From Paragorgia papillata (taxonomy: Eukaryota > Cnidaria > Anthozoa > Scleralcyonacea > Coralliidae): a stretch of DNA of 64,000 bases. Each line of letters starts with the position of its first letter. Within the stretch, counting starts at the first letter, position 1. Below the pieces are notes generated by a model that did no database searches, was not told where the DNA came from, and was given only the letters and a program-made list of their open reading frames with translations. Made by a program: the position numbers and the translations under genes. This document shows, piece by piece, positions 25,101 to 33,896 of this stretch. Location: assembly GCA_035771165.1 (NCBI GenBank), contig JAWNZC010000114.1, forward strand, positions 243,501-307,500, in the 5' to 3' direction.

Positions 25101-28100
25101 CAGAACCATTACCAGCACTACTATAACATTACAACTACCACCATCACTATCACAACCACAGTGAACCAGTACCATTATCACTACTATAGCAGTACAACTA
25201 CCACCATCACTAAAACACAACCACAGTGAACCAGTACCATTATCACTACTATCACCATTACCAGCACCATCACCAGCACTACTATAGCATTACAACTACC
25301 ACCATCACTACCACCATCACTATCACTATCACAACCACAGTGAACCAGTACCATTATCACTACTATCACCATTACCAGCACCATCACCAGCACTACTATA
25401 GCATTACAACTACCACCATCACTATCACAACCACAGTGAACCAGTACCATTATCATTACTATCACCATTGCCAGCACCACTATTGCATTACAACTACCAC
25501 TATTACCATTACCATCACTAACAACACAACCACAGTTAACCACTACCGTTATCATTACTATCACCATTGCCAGCACAATTACAAGCTCCACTATATCATT
25601 ACAACTACCACCATCACTATCTGACAACCACAGTGAACTACTACCATTACGATTACTATCACCAGTACCACAGCCAAATCATAACAATTACTATAACGAT
25701 CGCTATAATACCTCTATCACCATCACTCCCGATTGCTTATTCTCACTATCACAACCACAGTGAACTACTACCATTAATTCTACCACTGCATATATTAGTA
25801 CTACCACAATCTCTATCATCATCACTCTATCACTATTAATGTCATTATCACTATTTCTTATTCTCTTCAAGAGTTCTTTTAAATCAAACAAACTTAATAT
25901 TTATTTTCATCTACTCTTTACATTTACTCTTTATAGAATGGGTTGAGTTTTCGCCGTTTGAAGTTGGACTGTACAAATACGGGGTGTTTGCGAAAACTGA
26001 ACAATTTGGTGGGAAGTTCTTCAAAGGCAGATTGATCCGAAATACTCAAGAACAGCCTTTGCATTATTTACAAGGTGCGTGTTTGTCATATAGTCAAGTT
26101 TATTTGTTTTTTTTAATGTAGCAGAATGTTTATCAACTAGTCTCACGCCGCTAAACTAAAAAAATAGACATTTAAACATCTTTTAATTTAGGCATGTGGG
26201 GAAGTGCTTTTACGATTCTTTTCCAACGATTGATCAACGAAAATGACGAGACGCTACCGTCTAACGGCAAAAAAGATGAAGGACGAGATGAACTAAGTAC
26301 GTATTTTAAACTATTTCTCATCTCTTCTTCACTCTACTCTACCCTATGCTACTCTCCTCTCCTCTCCTCTCCTCTCCTCTCCTCTCCTCTCCTCTCCTCT
26401 CCTCTCCTCTCCTCTCCTCTCCTCTCCTCTCCTCTCCTCTCCTCTCCTCTCCTCTCCTCTCCTCTCCTCTCCTCTCCTCTCCTCTCCTCAGCTCTCCTCA
26501 GCTCAGCTCAGCTCAGCTCAGCTCAGCTCAGCTCAGCTCAGCTCAGCCCAGCCCAGCCCAGCCCAGCCCAGCCCAGCCCAGCCCAGCCCAGCCCAGCCCA
26601 GCCCAGCCCAGCCCAGCCCAGCCCAGCCCAGCCCAGCCCAGCCCAGCCCAGCCCAGCCCTGCCCTGCCCTGCCCTGCCCTGCCCTGCCCTGCCCTGCCCT
26701 GCCCTGCCCTGCCCTGCCCTGCCCTGCCCTGCCCTGCCCTGCCCTGCCCTGCCCTGCCCTGCCCTGCTGCTCTGCTCTGTTTTGTTTTGTTTTCTTTCCC
26801 TTTGCTTCTATTCGCTGTTCTGTTCTTTTCACTTCTTCTCTTCTTATCTTCTTCTCTTATTTTTTACTTGAAGAGAAATTCGTTTCCTCTGAAGAAATAA
26901 AGCACATAAACGAAGACGAGGACAGTGACGACGAAGTTGAGACAGACGATGAAGATGGCGATGATGAAACCGATGCAAATCAACCAACCACTAAAAAAAG
27001 TCTAGGTAGCATTCTTGCTTCTCCGTTCGTCTGGCTTTACCGAGGTGAAACTAAAAACATAACTTAGTTGTGTTTTAAAGTGCAACCAATGGTGATGATT
27101 ATAGTAATGATGATGGTGATGGTAATGGTGATGGTGGTGATTGTTATGATGGTGATGCAGGTGGTGATGAAGGTGGTGATGGTGATGATGATGATTGTGA
27201 TACTGATGGTGATGGTGGTGATGAAGGTGGTGATGGTGATGGTGATGATGATTGTGATACTGATGGTGATGGTGGTGATCAAGGTGGTGATGGTGATGGT
27301 GATGATGATTGTGATACTGATGGTGATGGTGGTGATGAAGGTGGTGATGGTGATGGTGATGATGATTGTGATACTGATGGTGATGGTGGTGATGAAGGTG
27401 GTGATGATGCGATGATGGATGGTGTTGCTGCTAATGATGATGATTGTGATATTGATGGTGATGATGTGATGGCGTTGCTGCTAATGATGATGATTGTGAT
27501 ACTGATGGTGATGGTGGTGATGAAGGTGGTGATGGTGATGGTGATGATGATTGTGATACTGATGGTGATGGTGGTGATCAAGGTGGTGATGGTGATGGTG
27601 ATGATGATTGTGATACTGATGGTGATGGTGGTGATGAAGGTGGTGATGGTGATGGTGATGATGATTGTGATACTGATGGTGATGGTGGTGATGAAGGTGG
27701 TGATGATGCGATGATGGATGGTGTTGCTGCTAATGATGATGATTGTGATATTGATGGTGATGATGTGATGGCGTTGCTGCTAATGATGATGATTGTGATA
27801 CTGATGGTGATGGTGGTGATGAAGGTGGTGATGGTGATGGTGATGATGTGATGGCGTTGCTGCTAATGATGATGATTGTGATACTGATGATGATGGTGGT
27901 GATGAAGGTGGTGATGGTGATGATGTGATGGTGTTGCTGCTAATGATGATGATTGTGATATTGATGACGATGGTGTGATGGCGTTGCTGCTAATGATGAT
28001 GATTGTGATACTGATGGTGATGGTGGTGATGAAGGTGGTGATGGTGATGATGTGATGGCGTTGCTGCTAATGATGATGATTGTGATACTGATGATGATGG

Positions 28101-31100
28101 TGGTGATGTAGGTGGTGATAGTGATGATGTGATGGTGTTGCTGCTAATGATGATGATTGCAAAGTCACCATCATCATCATCAGTATCCCAAACATCATCA
28201 TTAGCAGCAACACCATCACACCATCACCATCACATCATCACCATCACCACCTTCATTACCATCACCACCGCCATCATCATCAGTATCGGGTATGATGGTG
28301 GTTGTGGTAACTATGATGATGATCAGTTACAGGTATATGTTTGTGTACGTAAATGCATATATGTACTTGGTTATATCTAGTTTTTTTCTTTGAAGTATTG
28401 TAAACGGTGTCTACCTTGTTATATTTTAGCCATCATAGGAGAACCGGCAGAGAAGAAAAAAAGAAAACCGATTAATCATAAAGCCAATGAGAAAGATGAC
28501 TCGTTTTGGTCGAGCTGGATTGAAAGCATTGTGAATTCCAGTTCGATACTAAGTTCGCGAGAAGGCAGAGCAGCCGAGGTGCATAACTTGTTTCGAGGAC
28601 TTAAACTGGAATCGGTCGATGGTAGGTTACGTTTGTGCTTTTCGTATGCTAAATTTAGTACGGAAGGTGTCCGCTTATGAAAAGTTCAACAATACTAAAT
28701 TGATAAGACATTGTGTATAGTAAAGGATAAAGGACTTGGGGCTAATCATCCTTATTTGCAGTCAGTGGCTGAATTGCGAAGGACGCAGATCAACGTGGCC
28801 GTGTGGAGGCATATTAAAGGCGCTCCAGGCAGCCGCCATACGACGCAGTTCAGACCAAAGGTTTTATAAGACGAATTGAACTGTATGTTTCTCTGATAAA
28901 GGGCCTTAGCTCGAAACGCTATAGAACTGCAATATTCCTTAATCTAAATTGCACTTCAAGTTTTAGGCTGTAGTGGTTAAAAATTATTGGGGTCAAACAG
29001 CTAGGCATCTACAAATTATTTGGGCACACCAGTCACAAATTGTTTGGGCCCGCAAGGTACAGAGCCTCGGGGTGAAATCTCCCGGTGTCCATGTGGGCCA
29101 CGCCGTCCCTGCGGCAGAGTGGTTGCCAACATGAACTGTTTACTAACTAAATTGATAGTTAAGGCCTAATCAAACGAGAACGCAAGTCATCGCAAGTTAG
29201 CTTACGATGACTTGCGATGCCACCAGTCAAACGTCGGCACAAGTCGTCGCAAGTTCTGTGAAGAGTCTGTATTAGCAGGCTACATACAAGTTCTGCAACT
29301 TCCGCTAGTTCCCACGCCTTTTCGCTAGTTCTCATGATAGTTTTTATGGCGACGGAGCACGAAAGACTTGCATCAACTTGTGTTTTGTGTTCAAACGTTT
29401 CGCAAGCTCTCGCAAGTTGAAGAAAACTTGCGATGAAATTTGAACAAGATCAAATTAGTCGCAAGTTAACGCAAGTCACCACAAGTCATCGCAAGCTGGC
29501 GATCAAACGAGACACAAGCAAGCACAAGCTAAAACGTGCGATGACTTGCGTTCTCGTTTGATTAGGGCTTTACTCTTTGTACTGTGATTCATGCGCTTTC
29601 CAAATAAACAAAAAATCTTCGGCAAACTCAAAGCGGGGTTTCTTTTTGTGTTTAGCTAATGATCACAGCAGAATTGTGTCGAGCAAAGTCAAGAATACTT
29701 TCATGGTAGACGGAGGCTTGGATTTCAATTCACCTTATCCGCTGATTCTCAGACCAGAAAGAAATGTCGATTTTATTATCTCATTTGACTTTAGTCAACG
29801 GGAAAGCGACGACACTCCGCCATTTTCGGTTAGTTGAAAAATAACGAAACAGATCAGACATAGTTTAACGATACTCTCACTGACGAAGACACTAGATCGG
29901 AGTGTCGAAACGTTGGGTCATGAACAGTAACTTTTTAAGCTACGTTCAAAAAACGTTGAAGCCAGAGTAGCGCTAACGTTAAACTATGTCTGATTCTTCA
30001 CCTGGCTGCGTTGGGAATTTATTTGTGAACGAAACAGATTGGTAACTGTGGTGGTGATAGTGATGGTGGTTGTGGTGATGGTGATAGTGATGGACATGGT
30101 GATAGTGATGGACATGGTGATGGTGGTGTGGTGATAGTGATGGTGGTTGTGGTGTTGGTGATAGTGATGGACATGATGATAGTGGTGGTGATAGTGATGG
30201 TGATGGTGGTTGTGGTGTTGGTAACGAAGATGGTAATAATGATGGACATAGTAATAGTGTTGGTGGTTGTGGTGATGGTGATAGTGATGGACATGGTGAT
30301 AGTGGTGGTGATAACTATAGTGGTAATGATAGTGGTGTTGATAATGTGGATGGTAATAGTGATGGACATAGTGATAGTGGTGGTGATAGTGGGGTTAGTA
30401 ATGGTGTTGGTAATGGTAATGGTAATAGTGATGGGCATAGTGATAGTGATAGTGTTGGTGATAGTGATGGACATGGTGATAGTGGTGGTGTTGATAATGG
30501 TGATGGTAATAGTGATGAACATAGTGATGGTGATGATGGTGGTGATCATGATGGTGATAGTGATGGTGATGACAGCGGTATTTATGGTGATAGTTATGAT
30601 GTTGTTGATGGTGATGTTGATGGTGATGATTTGACTTGTCGAGGCGAGGTCCCTGGGTGTTGCAATTGCTAGCTAATGGTCGAGCTAGCTCTCTTGCTTT
30701 TCTTAAATGTTATTTTATTGTTCTCAAAATAGGAGCTTTTGTTGGCCGAGGAATGGGCCAAGGAGCACAACTATCCATTTCCTCCAATAGCAACTGATCC
30801 GCGAATCAAAGACCGTGATGTCAAAGAGCTGTATGTCTTTGAAAATGCTAATGACGCTAAATGTCCCATTGTGATGCATTTCGTGTTGATAAACAAAACA
30901 TTCAAGGAATTCAAAAAACCAGGTATGCCGACCAAAATCAGGAAATGTCTTTTTAGTTTTATTGCATAATTTTAGTGTAGTGTGGTGTGGTGTAGTGTGG
31001 TGTGGTGTGGTGTGGTGTGGTGTGGTGTGGTGTCAACTGGTGTTTGTATTTATTTGTCATTGTTCTTTTCTAGGGGTACCTCGAGAAACAGAGGAACAAA

Positions 31101-31291
31101 AATCATTTGCTGATTTCTCGGTATTCGACGACGACAAGCAACCCTACTCATCGTTCAAGTTCGATTATGCTCACGTCACCTACAGGCGTCTCTATAAGCT
31201 GATGAAATTCAACACTTTGCTCAACATTGATGTGATCAAAGAGAAGATGGCTGAACGAGTCCAAACGCGACGAAACAACCCCATTCGTTAA
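16129..31291 (+). CDS. PLA2G4: cytosolic phospholipase A2 (group IV), complete, 16 coding exons
   Basis: Ca2+-dependent lipase family that releases sn-2 fatty acids such as arachidonate from membrane phospholipids after C2-driven membrane docking. Exons: 16129-16143, 16535-16616, 17575-17727, 18748-18863, 19450-19487, 19613-19748, 20291-20427, 22653-22872, 24721-24835, 25937-26074, 26192-26296, 26874-27044, 28430-28621, 29656-29828, 30733-30922, 31074-31291. All junctions are GT-AG and in frame, giving 732 residues (human cPLA2-alpha has 749). The C2 domain is at about 10-125. The lipase domain starts near 181, with oxyanion/Arg motif GSGGGFRAM (188-196), nucleophile Ser222 in GLSGS, and catalytic Asp558 in VDGG followed by [10 protein letters not shown]. 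An acidic insert lies at about 430-455. The start is the first ATG of an exon with one base before it after a good acceptor (ttttttattaacag), so an upstream non-coding exon is likely but was not located. The linker holding the ERK site Ser505 in human cPLA2-alpha is missing. Confidence 0.96.
16198..16463 (+). repeat. CTCCA/CTCTA pentamer array (cPLA2 intron 1)
   Basis: A block of CACTC units followed by a long uniform CTCTA block fills most of the 391-bp intron 16144-16534. Confidence 0.98.
17021..17515. mobile_element. MITE family G copy 1 (intron 2)
   Basis: AAATGGTATAAGAAGACC, TTTCGACCAAA and GCGTGCTGTCCGCCATCTTG occur as inverted arms. The left terminal segment (AAGTTTGTCTCATTTGAAAG) matches 39725-39745, so 39713-40165 is a diverged relative. 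Confidence 0.75.
17575..18863 (+). CDS. PLA2G4: cPLA2 exons 3-4: Ca2+-binding loops of the C2 domain
   Basis: Exons 17575-17727 and 18748-18863 encode most of the C2 domain. Loop 1 reads [13 protein letters not shown], with Asp31, Asp34 and Asp37 in the positions of the calcium ligands of vertebrate cPLA2. The second loop region reads [11 protein letters not shown]. The third reads [15 protein letters not shown], which is acidic enough to ligate calcium. The ligands needed for Ca2+-dependent membrane translocation therefore appear to be kept. The intron between the exons contains a complete TA-flanked inverted-repeat transposon. Confidence 0.93.
17833..18476. mobile_element. TA-flanked inverted-repeat transposon (intron 3)
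   Basis: Ends are CCGGGTGGCGCAAAAAAA and the complementary TTTTTTTGCGCCACCCGG. TA flanks both sides (17831-17832, 18477-18478). Arms extend about 165 bp inward. No transposase is encoded. The TA target fits Tc1/mariner-type mobilisation. Confidence 0.88.
18893..19398 (+). repeat. TTTTG pentamer array (intron 4)
   Basis: TTTTG units with TTTCG and TTTTTG variants. The phenylalanine-rich frames across it are artefacts. Confidence 0.97.
19783..20212 (+). repeat. CTCCA/CTCTA pentamer array (intron 6)
   Basis: Alternating uniform blocks of CTCCA, mixed CTCTA, CTCCA and CTCTA. Confidence 0.98.
20291..22872 (+). CDS. PLA2G4: cPLA2 exons 7-8: catalytic Arg/Ser core
   Basis: Exon 20291-20427 encodes the glycine-rich oxyanion segment with Arg194 and the nucleophile elbow GLSGS (Ser222). 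It ends inside the Trp codon after that elbow. Exon 22653-22872 completes this Trp and continues with [13 protein letters not shown], as in vertebrate cPLA2. The intron splits the catalytic core and is almost entirely a 15-bp tandem array. Retaining it would add only a few residues before an in-frame stop near 20448, so it must be spliced. Confidence 0.95.
20505..22520 (+). repeat. 15-bp TCATCACACCATACC array (intron 7)
   Basis: Over 100 units of TCATCACACCATACC with a common C/T variant (CATACT). It is preceded by irregular CACCACAC-type DNA. The 15-bp period and lack of stops leave long frames open on both strands. Confidence 0.98.
22873..23526. other. cPLA2 intron 8, first part
   Basis: It contains a TA run at about 23060 and the repeat GGGGTCCGGGGGCATGCCCC at about 23180-23205. 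The right part (TATCTCAACAATGGAGCAAA) resembles 42837-42860. Confidence 0.5.
23535..24053. mobile_element. hAT-like MITE rich in GTAACTAGTTAC (intron 8)
   Basis: Ends are CAGCGCTG and CAGCACTG. Flanking 8-mers GATTAGAC and GATAAGAC match at 7 of 8, as a hAT target duplication would. The body consists largely of the 12-bp palindrome GTAACTAGTTAC and its variants. Confidence 0.82.
24135..24640. mobile_element. inverted-repeat element (intron 8)
   Basis: TGGTACTTCTTGATGCGCTG and GTGCTGTCGGTTTTT near 24175-24220 are repeated in inverse order at 24545-24605. The arms are about 100 bp. Confidence 0.8.
24905..25860 (+). repeat. complex CAC/TAC/ATC minisatellite (intron 9)
   Basis: Units of roughly 70-100 bp each begin with CACAACCACAGTGAACCAGT and continue in CCATTATCACTACTATCACC. 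The + strand is almost free of G outside the AGTGAAC and CCAG motifs. Confidence 0.9.
26346..26768 (+). repeat. four-step pentamer array (intron 11)
   Basis: Ordered uniform blocks: CTCCT (to about 26487), CAGCT (to about 26545), CAGCC (to about 26657), CTGCC (to 26765). Only the first boundary is interleaved. Confidence 0.97.
26874..27044 (+). CDS. PLA2G4: cPLA2 exon 12: acidic surface insert
   Basis: This exon encodes a strongly acidic stretch ([20 protein letters not shown] and on), followed by [15 protein letters not shown]. It corresponds in position to the Ser/Asp-rich insert between the two halves of the lipase domain of human cPLA2-alpha. The acceptor at 26873/26874 is the only one of two overlapping AG sites that keeps frame; the other meets a stop within six codons. 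Length and acidity of this insert vary widely in the family. Confidence 0.88.
27085..28285 (+). repeat. GATGGT/GATGAT minisatellite with inverted end (intron 12)
   Basis: Long units containing GATTGTGATACTGATGGTGA and GTGATGGCGTTGCTGCTAAT are repeated in higher-order blocks. From about 28160 the sequence turns into its own complement (CATCATCATCAGTATC, TTAGCAGCAACACCATCAC). Confidence 0.93.
29162..29574. mobile_element. family H MITE with TTA target sites (intron 13)
   Basis: Ends are AGGCCTAATCAAACGAGAAC and GTTCTCGTTTGATTAGGGCT, with TTA on both sides. CGCAAGT repeats fill the interior. A shorter copy lies at 50056-50281. Confidence 0.85.
29853..29997 (+). repeat. palindromic element with hammerhead-like core (intron 14)
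   Basis: CAGACATAGTTTAACG and CGTTAAACTATGTCTG form the ends. Inside, CTGACGA (29880-29886), a perfect GACAC/GTGTC stem and GAAA (29907-29910) are followed by CGTTGGG. A partial copy is at 62455-62530. Confidence 0.6.
30040..30640 (+). repeat. GTGATAGTGATGGACATG minisatellite (intron 14)
   Basis: Imperfect units of GTGATAGTGATGGACATG with GGTGGTGATA and GGTGTTGGTA variants, nearly free of C on the + strand. Confidence 0.93.
30975..31034 (+). repeat. GTGTG/TGGTG pentamer array (intron 15)
   Basis: A short run of GTGGT units occupies the middle of the 151-bp intron. Confidence 0.95.
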
Positions 31292-31319
31292 CTCAAAATC
31301 TCGTACTTTGCTGCAGGGT

Positions 31320-31633
31320 TACCGTAATTTCTCTCTATTAAGCCTCCCCCCTCTTTTAAGACCCCTTCTAATAAGCCCCCCCTTTTTTTTTAGGAGCAGA
31401 AAATAATTAAACGCCTCTCTACTAAGCCCCCCCCCCCCCCCCCCCCCCCTCCTCTCTCTCTCTCTCTTAAATCAGTTGATTTAAATAGAAGAGAATCAGA
31501 CTTCTTGTACTTATTTGAAATAGCCCCCCTCTCTAATAAGCCCCCCCCCCCCCCCACTCTCTATTGAATCCCCCCTCAAAGAAGCTTGAAATAAATAAGC
31601 CCCCCGGGGGCTTAATAGAGAAATTATACGGTA
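31320..31633. mobile_element. MITE in the cPLA2 3' flank
   Basis: TACCGTAATTTCTCTCTATT and AATAGAGAAATTATACGGTA are the inverted ends. Tracts of C lie inside (AAGCCCCC). It begins 28 bp after the stop codon. Confidence 0.85.
31590..31595 (+). promoter_or_regulatory. candidate polyadenylation signal of cPLA2
   Basis: An AATAAA lies about 300 bp after the stop codon, inside the inverted-repeat element 31320-31633. A second AATAAA is at 31971-31976. Which one is used cannot be told from the sequence. Confidence 0.4.
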
Positions 31634-31719
31634 CACATAACGAAAAGCATTTATATAGTCTGGTTGATATAGTCCGGTTTAGAAAATGTATAGTGCTGCT
31701 TAGACGGTGTTTTGTGTAG

Positions 31720-31860
31720 AGAGCAAAGTGAAAAGGTGATAAACTGTCGAGATTAGTTTTGATAACGCAATGCTGACGTTTTACTCTGGTGAAGGGCTCC
31801 GCTCGAAACGTCAGTATTCCGTTATCAAAACTAATTTCGGCACTTTACCAACCTTTTAAC
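31720..31860. repeat. palindromic repeat with GAAGGGCTCCGCTCGAAACG
   Basis: TTAGTTTTGATAACG and CGTTATCAAAACTAA are the arms. Related sequence lies near 63040-63110, inverted. Confidence 0.65.
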
Positions 31861-32144
31861 TTTGCCTGATGTCAGGTTTGTTCGGGAAAACGAAGCCACC
31901 GTTAGCTTCGAGTTAGAATATTATGTAGAAATTTCAAGTAAAGCGCATTTTATAATCAGTTTTCTTAATTAATAAAACATAACTTTATAGTGACTAGGTC
32001 TTTGATTGCATGGTGTCAGATACTAATAATACAAGCGAGAATTTGTGGTAACACCACGTTTATTATTTATATTGTTGAGCTTTCGACCTGTTGTCTCATG
32101 CAGGCTTTCTTCAGAGCAAGTGCTAACATCGTGTTGGCAACCAC

Positions 32145-32873
32145 TTCACTTCACTACTTCACTTCACTTCACTTCACTTCACTTCACTTCACTTCACTTC
32201 ACTTCACTTCACTTCACTTCACTTCACGTTACTTCACTTTACTTCACTTTACTTCACTTCACTTCACTTCACTTCACTTCACTTCACTTCACTTCACGTT
32301 ACTTCACTTTACTTCACTTTACTTCACTTCACGTTACTTCACTTTACTTCACTTTACTTCACTTCACTTCACTTCACTTCACTTCACTTCACTTCACTTC
32401 ACTTCACGTTACTTCACTTTACTTCACTTTACTTCACTTCACTTCACTTCACTTCACTTCACTTCACTTCACTTCACTTCACTTCACTTCACTTCACTTC
32501 ACGTTACTTCACTTTACTTCACTTTACTTCACTTCACTTCACTTCACTTCACTTCACTTCACTTCACGTTACTTCACTTTACTTCACTTTACTTCACTTC
32601 ACTTCACTCCACGTTACTTCACGTTACTTCACTTTACTTTATTTTACTTCACTTCACTTCACTTCACTTCACTTCACTTCACTTCACGTCACGTCACGTC
32701 ACGTCACTTCACTTCACTTCACTTCACTTCACGTCACTTCACTTCACTTCACTTCACTTCACTTCACTTCACGTCACGTCACGTCACGTCACGTCACTTC
32801 ACTTCACGTCACGTCACTTCACTTCACTTCACTTCACTTCACTTCACTTCACATCACTTCACTTCACTTAAGC
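32145..32873 (+). repeat. TTCAC pentamer array
   Basis: TTCAC units with TTTAC, GTTAC and GTCAC variants arranged in repeated mini-blocks lie between the cPLA2 and receptor genes. The same pentamer fills receptor intron 10. Confidence 0.97.
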
Positions 32874-33174
32874 TCTTCTTCACTTGCTATATGACGGTTA
32901 CACATTATCCAATTGAGTAACCGTCGTGTGGAAATAGAGCAAAAGTTTCTTCTTTTTTAAGGAGTTATATATATACTGTATTACACATATACTATAATTA
33001 GTTACATAAACTGCGCGACAGAAAGCGACAATTGGTGTTCCTCGTCAAAGCAAAGGAAGGACGTCTCGGCCAGCCATCCATGAAAGAGTCAGATTGACCT
33101 TCAGGCGTAAGATCCAAGAGCGTTTCTTACAGAGGGAGTTACTTCAATTTAGTACGTTGACAGAAATAGCTATT

Positions 33175-33256
33175 TTACTCAGCGGGACTCGAAAGCACAG
33201 CCGCCTTCTGATCGTCGGTGAGACGCTCTAACTATTGAGCTACTGGGACTCGGATA
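33175..33256 (-). repeat. tRNA-like SINE head
   Basis: On the minus strand an A-box-like TAGCTCAATAGTTAGAGC and a B-box-like TTCGAGTCCC are spaced as in a tRNA. I do not call a functional tRNA. Confidence 0.55.
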
Positions 33257-33269
33257 CAGATACGACTGA

Positions 33270-33427
<158 letters not shown>

Positions 33428-33448
33428 TAATCTGGTCCAATCATCTGA

Positions 33449-33520
33449 GTCGCAGTAGCCCAATGGTTAGAGCGTCAATACCGGCGATCAGAACTTAGAA
33501 GACTGGGGGTTCTAGCCCAA
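33449..33520 (+). repeat. tRNA-like SINE head
   Basis: TAGCCCAATGGTTAGAGC followed by GGTTCTAGCCC resembles tRNA A and B boxes. Its orientation is opposite to the copy at 33175, with the ATCT run between them. Confidence 0.5.
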
Positions 33521-33814
33521 TACACCCATGAATCATATGCGTATTCTCGCGGAATTCGCCGTCACCACACGACACCTGTATATAGCTATATCTCTGCTTG
33601 GACAACGTTCGAAAACTTCCACCACCCGATATTGTTCAATGGGGATCCACGTGTTGTTTTGATTAACTCTATGCCAATGACTGCGTGCATATATACAGGT
33701 AAGAGGCGCACCCGCTGAAAAAAAAGCAACAAAATAAGCCAGCCGATGTTAATGATATTTCCAGGATTCAACCTTTGGCGTTCGTGCGTTCGTTCGACGA
33801 ACGAAAAGTTACCC

Positions 33815-33896
33815 ATGGCTCGTATTTATATCTCCTATCTCCTCTTGTATCTCTTCAGGGTGACTTCAACGACTACAAACACGGAAAGACGGTCAA
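33815..33896 (+). CDS. receptor exon 1: signal peptide
   Basis: The ATG opens a basic-then-hydrophobic leader (MARIYISYLLLYLF) followed by a Thr/Ser-rich stretch, and the exon ends in phase 1 at a GTATGT donor. The next FN3 exon needs exactly phase 1. The neighbouring receptor gene at 60914 has the same layout (signal exon, phase 1). The choice of this exon rests on those fits and not on transcript evidence. The 2.3-kb intron after it contains three MITE copies. Confidence 0.7.

Noticed and set aside
24822..25627. Minus-strand Cys/Val-rich frames opposite intron 9
   Set aside because: Translations of the CAC-type minisatellite. The sense strand is a cPLA2 intron with confirmed flanking exons.
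28745..28800. Possible extra cPLA2 exon carrying the missing regulatory linker
   Set aside because: A good acceptor (TTATTTGCAG) exists at about 28761, but the required phase-1 frame meets a stop within four codons.
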